From contig CABTZM010000037.1 of assembly GCA_902489295.1 (NCBI GenBank), forward strand, positions 1 to 14,693: a DNA stretch of 14,693 nt. Direction: 5' to 3'. Within the stretch, counting starts at the first letter, position 1; each line of letters begins with the position of its first letter. This DNA is from an uncultured Collinsella sp. Lineage in GTDB: Bacteria; Actinomycetota; Coriobacteriia; Coriobacteriales; Coriobacteriaceae. A program made the translations under genes and the position numbers. The notes beneath the pieces were generated by a model. The model saw only the letters and a list, made by a program, of their open reading frames with translations. It made no database searches and had not been told where the DNA came from. Shown here piece by piece: positions 5,077 through 13,216 of the stretch.

Positions 5077-6507
5077 CTACTCGCCAAAGAACTCGTTGAT
5101 CTTCTGCTCATCGACGCCAAAGAACCACGTCAGGACAAAGCCGGCGGCATAGGCAAGCAGCATAGCGGCAACGTAGCCGAGCTGCTGGCCAGGAACGACG
5201 ATCAGCAGGCCAAACAGACCGGAAACGCCCTGAGAAACCGTGCCGATGTGAAGCAGCGCCGCGAGCGCGCCGCCAAATCCGGCACCCAGGCAGGCCGTCA
5301 CAAACGGACGAACGAGCGGCAGCGTAACAGCATACATCAGAGGCTCGCCCACACCGAGGATTCCAACGGGAATAGACTCTGCGACGTACTTCTTGAGCTT
5401 GGCGTTCTTGGTCTTAAAATACAGCGCCAGACCGGCACCGACCTGACCGCCGCCAGCCATCATAAGGATGGGAAGCAGGTAATTGATGCCCTTGGTAGCG
5501 CCGTCGGGATCGTTGAGCATAGCGTGGATCGGCGTGAGCGCCTGATGCAGGCCGACGGAAACCAGCGGCAAGAAGCCTGCCGACAGGATATAGCCACCCA
5601 GGACGCCCAGCTTCTCGAAGATAAAGGTCAAAACGCTAAAGATGGCAGTCGTCAGCCATGCGCCAACCGGCTGGATGACGAGCATCAGAGCAAAGGCGCC
5701 GATGATGAGCACCAGCAGCGGGGACAAGAACGTGTCGAGTGCGTTGGGCATAACCTTGCGAATCTGACGCTCCATCCAGGCAAAAAATGTGCCAGCGATA
5801 AGAGCCGCGATCATACCGCCCGCTGCGGGGTTGTACTGCGCATTGGTGAGCGGCAGCAGGATGGCAGTGGCAGGATCAGCCGCGCCAGGCGCAAGCAGGG
5901 GCATGGCACTGTTGGCGATACACATCATGCCGGCGATGCCGCCCAGCGCAGCGGAGCCACCAAACTCACGTGCCGCGTTATAGCCCACCAAGATGGGCAG
6001 ATAGGCAAACAGGGCCCAGCCCATGGAACGAATGCCCTGGTACCACCACTCGCCTGCAAGCGCGCCTGCCGTCGAGACGTTAATGACGTTGCAGATACCG
6101 TTGATGAGGCCAGCCGCAATGATGCCGGGAAGCAGGGCGACGAAGACATTGGAAATCTTCTTGAGGAAGGCCTGAACCGGCTTGGACTCGTACTTTGCCT
6201 TCTGCGCGGCCTTGTTTGTGGCCGCAGCGTCGACCACGCTCTCGTCAGCAACGCCTTTCGCAAGGCCGGTGAGCTTGGAGAACTCCTCAAGCACCTTATT
6301 AACCTTGCCCGGACCCAGCACGATCTGCATCGTGTCGTCCTCGACCAGGCCCATCACGCCGTCGAGTGCCTTAATGCCCTCCGTGTCGACGTTGCCCGTG
6401 TCTTTGACGGTCACGCGCAGGCGCGTCATGCACGCCGCGTTTGCCAGCACGTTGTCTTTACCGCCCAAAAGATCCAGCAGCTTTTGAGCCAGCTCTTTGT
6501 TCGTCAT
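5077..6507 (-). CDS. murP: PTS EIIBC component, MurNAc-type (MurP)
   Basis: A 476-residue permease of the glucose PTS superfamily. Residues 1-80 form the EIIB domain with the phosphorylated cysteine C26 in NAACMTRLRV. After a hydrophilic linker (about 82-112) the EIIC domain spans residues 115-470 with about ten hydrophobic segments and the GVGEPLMYAVTLPL substrate-site motif at 385-398. There is no EIIA domain, so a general glucose-type EIIA must supply the phosphate, as for E. coli MurP. Neighbours murQ, murR and mupG indicate MurNAc or MurNAc-GlcNAc as substrate, yielding the 6-phosphate inside. The ATG at 6507 has AAGGAGG 4-6 bases upstream. murQ ends 57 bases before it. Sequence alone would not separate it from sucrose or trehalose permeases; the assignment rests on context. 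Confidence 0.9.
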   Translation of the reverse strand: MTNKELAQKLLDLLGGKDNVLANAACMTRLRVTVKDTGNVDTEGIKALDGVMGLVEDDTMQIVLGPGKVNKVLEEFSKLTGLAKGVADESVVDAAATNKAAQKAKYESKPVQAFLKKISNVFVALLPGIIAAGLINGICNVINVSTAGALAGEWWYQGIRSMGWALFAYLPILVGYNAAREFGGSAALGGIAGMMCIANSAMPLLAPGAADPATAILLPLTNAQYNPAAGGMIAALIAGTFFAWMERQIRKVMPNALDTFLSPLLVLIIGAFALMLVIQPVGAWLTTAIFSVLTFIFEKLGVLGGYILSAGFLPLVSVGLHQALTPIHAMLNDPDGATKGINYLLPILMMAGGGQVGAGLALYFKTKNAKLKKYVAESIPVGILGVGEPLMYAVTLPLVRPFVTACLGAGFGGALAALLHIGTVSQGVSGLFGLLIVVPGQQLGYVAAMLLAYAAGFVLTWFFGVDEQKINEFFGE

Positions 6508-6564
6508 AACTCCTCCTTGTATTGGGTATCTCGTCTGGATGTCATATCAGCTCACGCCGCGCAC

Positions 6565-7488
6565 CTATTGGGCATCGGCATTGCTCTTCTCATGGCCACT
6601 CACCGCAGCACGGACATGGCCTCGCGCCCGCTCAAGAGCTACCGCAGCCTGCTCGGCATCGCAGTCCAGCAGCACCGAGACAATAGCGGTTTTTACGTGG
6701 CCGCCGGCATCTGCAAGCGCCTGAATAGCGCACTCGCGCGTGCAGCCGGTCGCCTCCATCACGATGTTCTGGCCGCGCACCACCAACTTCTCGTTCGTCT
6801 GCTGCACATCGACCATCAAGTTTTGGTATACCTTGCCGATCTTGACCATGGCACCGGTCGAAATCATGTTGAGGATGAGCTTTTGAACCGTTCCCGCCTT
6901 GAGCCTCGTTGAGCCGGTCAGTACCTCGGGACCGGGCACGGGTTCAATGGCAAGATCTGCGCTCTCCCCGATCTTCGACCCTTGGTTGCAGGCAATTGCG
7001 ATCGTCTTGCACCCAGTTGCCTTGGCGTATACAAGGCCGCCCACCACATAGGGAGTACGACCGCTTGCCGCCAGGCCAACGACAAGATCCTTGTCCGAGA
7101 GTCCACGCCCCCGCAGGTCGCTCGCGCCAAGCTCCTCGCTGTCTTCGGCACCTTCGACAGCCTTGATAAACGCCGTCTCGCCTCCGGCAATGAGCCCGAC
7201 AATCAGATCGGGTGACACGCCAAACGTGGGCGGACACTCCGAAGCGTCGAGTACGCCCAGACGACCGCTGGTGCCTGCGCCCATGTAAAAGACGCGCCCG
7301 CCGCGCTCGAGTGCCTCAGCAGCCCAGTCGATTGCTGTGGCAACCTGGGGCAGCACTTTTGTGACCGACTGGACGGCACGAAGATCCTCATCGTTCATCG
7401 TCGTGACGATTTGCAGCGATGTCATCGTATCGAGGTCCATAGACCTTTGATTACGCTGTTCGGTCGTGAATTTTGTTAAATCGAGCAT
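6565..7488 (-). CDS. murQ: MurQ, N-acetylmuramic acid 6-phosphate etherase
   Basis: A 307-residue SIS-domain enzyme that removes the lactyl ether of MurNAc-6-phosphate to give GlcNAc-6-phosphate and D-lactate. Visible are the AGTSGRLGVLDASECPPTFG region at 71-90 with glutamate E84, the VEGAEDSEE segment with E115 (these correspond by spacing to the catalytic Glu83 and Glu114 of E. coli MurQ), SGRTPYVVG at 142-150, and the STRLKAGT signature at 193-200. Length is as usual for the family. The ATG at 7488 has GAGGTG about 6 bases upstream; the open frame to 7701 runs back into murR. It begins 10 bases after the murR stop, so the two are co-transcribed. Confidence 0.96.
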   Translation of the reverse strand: MLDLTKFTTEQRNQRSMDLDTMTSLQIVTTMNDEDLRAVQSVTKVLPQVATAIDWAAEALERGGRVFYMGAGTSGRLGVLDASECPPTFGVSPDLIVGLIAGGETAFIKAVEGAEDSEELGASDLRGRGLSDKDLVVGLAASGRTPYVVGGLVYAKATGCKTIAIACNQGSKIGESADLAIEPVPGPEVLTGSTRLKAGTVQKLILNMISTGAMVKIGKVYQNLMVDVQQTNEKLVVRGQNIVMEATGCTRECAIQALADAGGHVKTAIVSVLLDCDAEQAAVALERARGHVRAAVSGHEKSNADAQ

Positions 7489-7498
7489 TTCATTCACC

Positions 7499-8350
7499 TC
7501 ATCTTTCCTGTTTCTCGATGTAGTTTTGCTTAATGACATGCGTCGCTCGTTCGTAGTCGCTGGCAACGTAAGCAGCGTACAGGGCATCGACAACCATAAG
7601 CTGGGCCATACGCGAAGCCATGGCACCGCTGCGGACCAAGGGCTCACTCGCAGCGACGCCGAGCACGGCATCGGCCATGGTGGCAAGCTTGGATGATCCA
7701 TCTACTTTGGTCACGGCCACAACGGGACAGTTGTGACGTTGGGCCTCGGCGGTGCAGTCCAGCACCTCTTGCGTCAAGCCCGAGTAGCTAAAGGCGATTG
7801 CCATATCGCCCTCATGCATGTTCTTGGCACACAAGAGCTGATCATGCCAGTCGTCGTACAGATGGCACTCTTTGTCGACACGCATGAGCTTTTGCGCCAG
7901 ATCGTGCGCGACCAAACGAGAGGCACCAATACCGAACAGATTGACCGCGCGTGCCCGCTTAAGATAGGCCGCACATCGCTCCAAGACGGTGTAATCGAGC
8001 GTTCGCGCCGTCGCTTCGATCGTGCGCACGTTGCTTTTCATCACCTTCCCCACGATACGTTCGACGCTGTCATCCATGGAGATGTCCTCGAGGGCAACGT
8101 CTTTCTTGTCACCCAAGAGCGCCAGCTCGGCAATCAGTTCGCGCTGGAACTCCTTGTAGCCCGCAAAACCCAAGCGCTTGCAAAAGCGCAAAATGCTCGA
8201 GGGCGAGGAGAACGTGGCATCGGCAAGACCGCGGACGGACAGCCCGACCACCTCGTGCGGATGAGCGCTTACATATGCGATGACATTGCGCTCCGCCGGG
8301 CTCGCGCTGAGCTCACGCTCGCGAAGCCGCAAAAGCAATCCGTTTGCCAT
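7499..8350 (-). CDS. murR: RpiR-family regulator of the mur genes (MurR-like)
   Basis: A 283-residue regulator with an N-terminal RpiR-type helix-turn-helix (residues 1-77; recognition region around FSSPSSILRFCKRLGFAGYK, 47-66) and a C-terminal SIS sugar-phosphate domain (about 136-265) with GIGASRLVAHDLAQKL at 140-155 and SYSGLTQE at 188-195. E. coli MurR is a repressor relieved by MurNAc-6-phosphate; the same effector is likely here because murQ follows 10 bases later. I use the ATG at 8350, preceded by GGAGGTG at 6-7 bases; a GTG at 8359 would overlap this ribosome binding site. Two palindromes within 75 bases upstream are candidate operators, suggesting autoregulation of the whole cluster. 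Confidence 0.92.
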   Translation of the reverse strand: MANGLLLRLRERELSASPAERNVIAYVSAHPHEVVGLSVRGLADATFSSPSSILRFCKRLGFAGYKEFQRELIAELALLGDKKDVALEDISMDDSVERIVGKVMKSNVRTIEATARTLDYTVLERCAAYLKRARAVNLFGIGASRLVAHDLAQKLMRVDKECHLYDDWHDQLLCAKNMHEGDMAIAFSYSGLTQEVLDCTAEAQRHNCPVVAVTKVDGSSKLATMADAVLGVAASEPLVRSGAMASRMAQLMVVDALYAAYVASDYERATHVIKQNYIEKQER

Positions 8351-8384
8351 CTCAAACACCTCCGTTGAGAAGAATTAAAGACCA

Positions 8385-8397
8385 ACGAATGATTCGT
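8385..8397. promoter_or_regulatory. Candidate MurR operator (13-bp palindrome)
   Basis: ACGAATGATTCGT is a perfect palindrome with one central base, 34 bases upstream of the murR ATG. RpiR-type repressors bind such sites near their own promoters. No clear sigma-70 boxes are visible around it, so the promoter itself is unplaced. Confidence 0.45.
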
Positions 8398-8424
8398 ACC
8401 GGATACAAACAGCTTTTACGGTAC
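8396..8424. promoter_or_regulatory. Second inverted repeat upstream of murR
   Basis: GTACCG at 8396-8401 and CGGTAC at 8419-8424 are exact reverse complements with a 17-base spacer, slightly overlapping the 13-bp palindrome. It could be a second operator or a promoter-spanning site; six-base arms alone are weak evidence. Confidence 0.3.
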
Positions 8425-8446
8425 ATTGTGCCGCATCGTGGCGCAC

Positions 8447-8473
8447 AAAGGGCGAGCGTTCTACCGCTCGCCC
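8447..8473 (-). terminator. Hairpin terminator between the VanZ-like gene and murR
   Basis: A perfect 9-pair stem, GGGCGAGCG/CGCTCGCCC, with a 6-base loop; the minus strand continues TTTGTG. The T-tract is short, but the position, 80 bases past the VanZ-like stop and before the murR regulatory region, fits a terminator. Confidence 0.65.
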
Positions 8474-8554
8474 CTCAAATCCGACCGCTCGGAAATACGC
8501 GCGACACAAAATAATTCAACAAGGTCGCATTATCAGAAACGGGTTTGTTACCGG

Positions 8555-9136
8555 CTAGCGCCTCGCATGGGCGCCGATCGGCCGAGTCGCATGGCGCACC
8601 AACGCCGCTGCCAGCAATACCAACAGCATCGCGGTGACATAGCCCGCAGCATCGAATCCTAAATCGATAACGTCGAAATGCCTGCCGGGAACAAAGATCT
8701 TATGCACCTGATCGCCAATGGAGCAGGCGGCGCAAAATAGCAATACGGGCAGGCAACGGGAGCATACGCTCCACGGACGCCTGGAAAAGCAAACCACGAC
8801 CACCGAGGCGAACAATCCGACGAAGAAAAACTCTACGGTATGGGCAACGCGACGGACGTTCGTGCCCACCCACATGCGAATGGAAGCAAGTCGGCCAGAC
8901 CGTACATTCGAGGCAGCCGAATCGGTGCCCCCGGTCATTCCGTTCTCCGTCTGAGCTTCACCCGTGACATCGGCAGCCTGTACGCCCGTAGCCTGACCCT
9001 CCACCACACGCGCGGTGGACTCGCTCAGCAACGACGTCTCCACCGCATTTTGCTCCGTCGGCACCCAGATGCCCGCCAGCGTTGCAGTAAACAGAACGAT
9101 CGCGGTCCATCCGATTATTTGTTTTACGCGCGCCAA
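8555..9136 (-). CDS. VanZ-like membrane protein
   Basis: A 193-residue membrane protein. TM1 spans about residues 6-24; a polar Thr/Gly/Ser/Glu-rich segment (25-95), likely outside the membrane, follows; then VRRVAHTVEFFFVG (94-107), which matches the VanZ-family 'R-K-x-x-H-x-x-E-Y' motif and starts TM2; TM3 lies near 126-142; and DQVHKIFVPGRHFDVIDLGFDAAG at 142-165 is the second VanZ signature before the last TM. The usual DE of that motif reads DQ here. VanZ lowers teicoplanin susceptibility in Tn1546 by an unknown mechanism; most chromosomal VanZ-like proteins have no known role, and no van ligase genes are nearby. The start is a TTG at 9136 with a strong AGGAGGT 6 bases upstream. Confidence 0.85.
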   Translation of the reverse strand: MARVKQIIGWTAIVLFTATLAGIWVPTEQNAVETSLLSESTARVVEGQATGVQAADVTGEAQTENGMTGGTDSAASNVRSGRLASIRMWVGTNVRRVAHTVEFFFVGLFASVVVVCFSRRPWSVCSRCLPVLLFCAACSIGDQVHKIFVPGRHFDVIDLGFDAAGYVTAMLLVLLAAALVRHATRPIGAHARR

Positions 9137-9241
9137 GGGCCTACCTCCTTTTTTTGAATATCAGCGAGTGTAGCCCCAAATGACATCGTCACCGTATCAA
9201 AATTTGAATCGCAACAGGAAGCGCCAAAGCGACGCAAACCC

Positions 9242-9847
9242 CTACCCCGCCTCGCGCATCCAGCGATCGAATGTCCCCACGCACACGCCCAGGCACTTTG
9301 CTGCCTGGCTGCGGGTAATATCGCCTGCCTCATAGCTATCGCGTACCAGCTCAAACTGAGGAGGGCACGGCTTGCGAGGTCGACCGAAACGAACCCCTCG
9401 CGCCCGCGCCGCTGCAATCCCCTCCGCCTGGCGCCGATGGATATTCTCGCGCTCCACCTGCGCCACGTAGCTCAGCAGTTGCAGCACAATATCGGCAATC
9501 AGGGTATGGGTCACATCCGGCGCGCCGCTGGCCCTGGCGCGCGTGTCAAGCAATGGCATGTCCAACACCACAATGGCAACCCCGAGCTCCTTGGTAATGC
9601 GTCGCCATTCCTCAAGAATCTCGGAGTAATTACGACCAAGTCGGTCGATAGAAAGCACCACCAGCACGTCCCCGTCTCCCAGGACGTGCAGCAGATCGCG
9701 ATACCGCGGGCGATCGAAGTCCTTGCCGCTCGCATGGTCGGCATAAATATTCGCCGAGCCCACGCCATAGGCGCCCAGCGCATCCAACTGCCGATTAAGA
9801 TTCTGATCGCGCGAACTCACCCGCGCATAACCGTACACCGTCGCCAT
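9242..9847 (-). CDS. Small serine recombinase (resolvase/invertase family)
   Basis: A 201-residue resolvase-type recombinase. The catalytic serine is S11 in YGYARVSSRDQ (5-15); the active-site arginines are expected in IDRLGRNY at 67-74 (R69, R72); the long E-helix runs through AQVERENIHRRQAEGIAAAR (129-148); and residues about 165-200 form the C-terminal helix-turn-helix (SQAAKCLGVCVGTFDRWM). All parts needed for activity appear present. The ATG at 9847 has GGGGATGAG about 3-6 bases upstream; a TTG at 9877 lies inside a palindrome and lacks a ribosome binding site. No transposase, inverted repeats of a Tn3 transposon or invertible segment are visible in the window, so it is solitary here. 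Its own upstream palindrome may be its binding site. Confidence 0.93.
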   Translation of the reverse strand: MATVYGYARVSSRDQNLNRQLDALGAYGVGSANIYADHASGKDFDRPRYRDLLHVLGDGDVLVVLSIDRLGRNYSEILEEWRRITKELGVAIVVLDMPLLDTRARASGAPDVTHTLIADIVLQLLSYVAQVERENIHRRQAEGIAAARARGVRFGRPRKPCPPQFELVRDSYEAGDITRSQAAKCLGVCVGTFDRWMREAG

Positions 9848-9866
9848 CTCATCCCCGCTTTCTTGT

Positions 9867-9891
9867 AAACCTGCCAAAAAGGGACAGGTTT
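9867..9891. repeat. Palindrome upstream of the recombinase
   Basis: AAACCTG and CAGGTTT are perfect 7-base arms around an 11-base loop, 20 bases upstream of the recombinase ATG. On the plus strand TATTTTGG follows. Options are a recombinase binding site, a REP-like repeat, or a weak terminator; the sequence does not decide. Confidence 0.5.
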
Positions 9892-9973
9892 ATTTTGGTA
9901 GGATTTACCTCTCCAATAGCAGGTAAGCGGGCGGCCGAGCAGACGGCAAGATAGCCACGATTCAAATGCGAAG

Positions 9974-9995
9974 GGCGGTCCTGAAAGGCCGCCCT
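9974..9995 (-). terminator. Probable end-of-transcript hairpin of rnr
   Basis: A GC-rich stem (GGGCGG paired with CCGCCC, extended by imperfect pairs) with a very small loop lies 29 bases beyond the rnr stop. It lacks a proper T-tract on the minus strand (TTCGCATTT follows), so intrinsic termination is uncertain. Confidence 0.45.
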
Positions 9996-10024
9996 CCGCC
10001 CCCACACCATGAGTCGGAATTTGG

Positions 10025-12160
10025 CTAATGGATAAGCTTAAAGTCCAAGTGCCCACGCGTGGTATTGACGCGCGAGACCTCGATAATCACGCGCTGGCCC
10101 AGTTCATAGCGAGTCCCCGTGTCGGCGCCCGTCAGCGTAAGCGCATCCTCGTCGAACTCGAACCACTCGTTGCCCAGGCTCTTGATCGAAACCAAGCCTT
10201 CGACCTGTGTCAGGTCCAAGCGTACGAACAGGCCCATACTGCTGACCCATGAGACCGTTCCGGCATAGCGCTCGCCCAGGCGATCCTCATAGTACTGGGC
10301 AATCTTGATCTTTTGCGTCGCATGGCTGGCGGCATCGGCCGCACGCTCCGCATCGCTGCACGCACGGCAAATCTGCGGCAGAATGCGCGGCAGCGACTCG
10401 CGCCCCTTGCCGATCAGCCGCAGCGTACGGACCAAGGCGTCCTTGCCGCCAAGCTGCTCATAGGCCAACTGCAGTTTGAGCACGCGGTGCACCACCAGAT
10501 CGGGATAGCGACGGATGGGACTCGTAAAGTGACAGTAGCACGGCGCGGCGAGCGCAAAGTGGCCCTCGTTGCGCGGCTTGTACAGCGCACGCTGCATGCT
10601 GCGCAGAAGCAGCGTGTTGACGAGCGGTGCGTTTGCCGTACCGGCGGCAGCATCAACTGCAGCCTGCAGCTCATCGGGACTCCCCAGGGCAATACCGGCA
10701 GCACGGCGATCGTCGATGATGCCCAGCTGCGCCAGCGCAACGGCGGCACCGTGCAGGCTATCGGGGCTCGGATCCTCATGCACGCGATAGCAGGCCTCGA
10801 TATCACGGTCTGCCAGCCACTCGGCCACGCACTCGTTGGCGAGCAGCATGGCCTCCTCGATCAGCGACGTGGCGCACGAACGCTCGCGGGCCACGATCTG
10901 CACGGGCACACCGTCCTCATCCAATAGAGCGCGAATCTCGGCCGTGTCAAAATCGACTGAGCCGCGGGCGCGACGGATACGACGGCGGAGTTCGGCGAGT
11001 TCGTTGGCGGCGACAAGGAAATCGCCGAGGTCGACGTTATAGCCGCGAGCAGTTTCCTCGCACGCAAGACCGCGCTCAAGCGCCTCCTCGCGCGAGGCCT
11101 CAGCAGCCGCAACATCCTCGGCCGCACCCTCCAGCACCCCATACTCCACCGCGCCGGCACGCACCAGCAGCGCCTCGGCGCCGTCATAGTCCATACGCAC
11201 ACGCGAGCGAATCACGCTGGGGTACGGATCGTAATGCCGCACGCGACCCTGCGCATCGAGTTCAATGTCAACGGTAAACGCAAGACGGTCCTCGTCAGGG
11301 CGAAGCGAACACAGGTCACAGGACAGGCGTTCGGGCAGCATGGGAAGCACGCGATCGGCCAGATACACCGATGTCGTACGATGGCGAGCCTCAAGATCGA
11401 TATGCCCGTCCCAAGCCACATAGTGAGAAACGTCAGCGATGTGCACACCCAGCTTGTAGCCACCCTCGGGCGTGCGCTCAAGCGAAATGGCATCGTCAAA
11501 GTCGCGCGCGTCGACCGGGTCGATCGTGATGACAAAGCGGTCGCGCAGATCGCGGCGGAGCGGGTCCTTAAGCGCCGCGGGCACATCGAGCAAGAGCCCC
11601 TCGGCCTCGTCCAGCGCGGCCTCGGGATAGCTATCGGTATAGCCGTAACGCGCCATCACATACTGAACGCCCAAATCGGGCGCGTCATCTCCGCCAATGC
11701 GGCGCTCGATCGTCACGGTGCCCGACTCCAGGCGCGTCGGGTAGGTCAAAATGCGCGCGACGACGGCATCGCCCGGGTGGACGCCCAGACGATCCGCCGA
11801 GGTATCCTCGGGCAGAATGAAGAAGTCGGCCTTCAGGCGCGAATCGAGCGGCTCGATCACACCGAGCGGACCAGCGGTCTGGTACGTACCCACCACGCTT
11901 ATGGCTGCGCGCTCAACCACGCCTTCGATCACGGCGCGCCGCTCACCGTGCGGGCTGTTCTTAATGCTCACGGCAACGGTATCGCCATCCATGATCTCGC
12001 GCTTACCGCGGCCCATAACCTTGTAGTCGCCGCTCTCGGTTATGACATAGGCGCCATGCTCATGGAGCTGCACGCGCCCGGTCAGGCTCGGACGGCGTTC
12101 GCTGCGCACCGGCCCACGCTTATTGCGAGCACCGCGCTTATGCTTGTTATTGCGCCCCAT
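10025..12160 (-). CDS. rnr: Ribonuclease R (3'-5' exoribonuclease)
   Basis: A 711-residue RNase II/R family enzyme that degrades structured RNA processively from the 3' end and assists tmRNA-SmpB in removing non-stop mRNA. A short basic N-terminus (1-25) precedes two cold-shock-type OB domains (about 25-160). The RNB domain follows, with the metal-binding acidic cluster TIDPVDARDFDDA (D214, D220, D222, D223) and the FTSPIRRYPDL motif at 545-555. An S1 domain spans about 630-710. It lacks the long Lys-rich tail of the E. coli protein. Between residues 335 and 390, an Ala/Glu-rich stretch looks like an insertion in the RNB domain. The ATG at 12160 has AAGGAGG 5-7 bases upstream. A terminator separates it from ftsX, so it needs its own promoter; I found no clear one. 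Confidence 0.95.
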   Translation of the reverse strand: MGRNNKHKRGARNKRGPVRSERRPSLTGRVQLHEHGAYVITESGDYKVMGRGKREIMDGDTVAVSIKNSPHGERRAVIEGVVERAAISVVGTYQTAGPLGVIEPLDSRLKADFFILPEDTSADRLGVHPGDAVVARILTYPTRLESGTVTIERRIGGDDAPDLGVQYVMARYGYTDSYPEAALDEAEGLLLDVPAALKDPLRRDLRDRFVITIDPVDARDFDDAISLERTPEGGYKLGVHIADVSHYVAWDGHIDLEARHRTTSVYLADRVLPMLPERLSCDLCSLRPDEDRLAFTVDIELDAQGRVRHYDPYPSVIRSRVRMDYDGAEALLVRAGAVEYGVLEGAAEDVAAAEASREEALERGLACEETARGYNVDLGDFLVAANELAELRRRIRRARGSVDFDTAEIRALLDEDGVPVQIVARERSCATSLIEEAMLLANECVAEWLADRDIEACYRVHEDPSPDSLHGAAVALAQLGIIDDRRAAGIALGSPDELQAAVDAAAGTANAPLVNTLLLRSMQRALYKPRNEGHFALAAPCYCHFTSPIRRYPDLVVHRVLKLQLAYEQLGGKDALVRTLRLIGKGRESLPRILPQICRACSDAERAADAASHATQKIKIAQYYEDRLGERYAGTVSWVSSMGLFVRLDLTQVEGLVSIKSLGNEWFEFDEDALTLTGADTGTRYELGQRVIIEVSRVNTTRGHLDFKLIH

Positions 12161-12237
12161 GGCGCCTCCTTGCTATCGATGACGAACTCCAAAGAGTCTA
12201 CCCAAATGATTCGCTTTCCTGCCGTTCCCTTGGGATC

Positions 12238-12271
12238 AAAAAACGGGCCGCCCCATAAGAGACGACCCGTT
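12238..12271 (-). terminator. Strong intrinsic terminator after ftsX
   Basis: A 13-pair stem (three G-U pairs), 4-base loop, and a run of six T on the minus strand (plus 12238-12243), 24 bases past the ftsX stop. It ends the ftsEX transcript before rnr. Confidence 0.9.
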
Positions 12272-12295
12272 GGAAGGGATGAATTCCAGGCATGC

Positions 12296-13216
12296 CTACA
12301 CGCGCAGGTAGCGGCGCATGGCTATGGCAGAACCAAAGAGACCGATAATCACACCGACCAGAATCAGCGCAGCATAGGTCACCAGGTAGTACTGCATCGG
12401 CAGGGCAAACGACATCCAGCCGATGCTCTCCTGCAAACGCGGAATCATCAGATTGCGCAGCAGCTCCAGAACGCCGATGGAAAGCAGCGAGCCCAAAATG
12501 GCCTGCAGTACGCCCTCGGTGATAAACGGGCCGCGAATGAAGCCGTTGCTGGCGCCGACCAGACGCATAATCGCAATCTCACGACGACGCGCCGTGATGG
12601 ACAGGCGAATCGTGTTGTTGATGAAGATGAATGCGATAAAGGTCAGAAGGCCAACGAGCACCACGGCGGCGATGCGGATGTAGTTAGTCACCTGGAACAG
12701 GCGGCTCACTTCCTCCTGGCCGTACAGCACGCTCGCGTTGACGTCGCCGTCATCCGCGATCTTCTGGAAGTCGGCGTTCTTCTTGAGCTTCTCTGCCGTG
12801 CTCTCGACCTTGGACGGATCGTCCATCTCAATTGCAAACGAAGCCGGCAGCGGGTTCTGGCCATCGAGCGCGCTCATGGTGGCGTCGGCGTTGCCCGACA
12901 TCTTGCTCGTATACTCGGCCAGCGCGTCGTCCTTGTCCTTATAGGTCACGGACTTGACGTTATTCCACGTCTTAAGCTCGGCCTCAAAAGCCTGAACATC
13001 GGCCTGATCGGCGTCATCGCTAATGAACGCGTTGATGACAACCTGATCCTCGACGGTGCCGATCACGGAGTTCAGCATCGCGGAGCCCATGATGAACAGG
13101 CCGATGATAAACAGCGAAAGGAAGATCGTGATGACGGCGCCGAGCGAGGTAGTCCAGTTACGGAAGAAGTGGCTGATTGCCTCTTTGAAGGAATAGCCCA
13201 CGTTAGTTGGTGCCAT
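12296..13216 (-). CDS. ftsX: Cell division protein FtsX
   Basis: A 306-residue membrane protein with four hydrophobic segments at about 25-47, 181-202, 230-253 and 276-300, the FtsX layout. The large region between TM1 and TM2 (50-178) is the outer domain that contacts peptidoglycan hydrolases or their partners. The stretch ITARRREIAIMRLVGAS at 207-223 and FITEGVLQAILGS at 231-243 are the conserved FtsX/MacB-type core. FtsX forms a complex with the ATPase FtsE that links the division machinery to septal wall hydrolysis. The ATG at 13216 overlaps the end of ftsE by 14 bases; GGGGAGG lies 11 bases upstream, a slightly long spacing, so translation is probably coupled to ftsE. Confidence 0.96.
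   Translation of the reverse strand: MAPTNVGYSFKEAISHFFRNWTTSLGAVITIFLSLFIIGLFIMGSAMLNSVIGTVEDQVVINAFISDDADQADVQAFEAELKTWNNVKSVTYKDKDDALAEYTSKMSGNADATMSALDGQNPLPASFAIEMDDPSKVESTAEKLKKNADFQKIADDGDVNASVLYGQEEVSRLFQVTNYIRIAAVVLVGLLTFIAFIFINNTIRLSITARRREIAIMRLVGASNGFIRGPFITEGVLQAILGSLLSIGVLELLRNLMIPRLQESIGWMSFALPMQYYLVTYAALILVGVIIGLFGSAIAMRRYLRV

Noticed and set aside
5248..6912. 554-codon plus-strand open frame
   Set aside because: It runs antisense to murP and the 3' part of murQ; its translation is Arg/His/Gln-rich with no recognisable domain, as expected of the shadow of GC-rich coding DNA.
8555..9136. Glycopeptide resistance determinant (vanZ)
   Set aside because: Only a VanZ-like family protein is present; there is no van ligase, VanX, VanH or VanRS nearby, so a resistance role is not supported.
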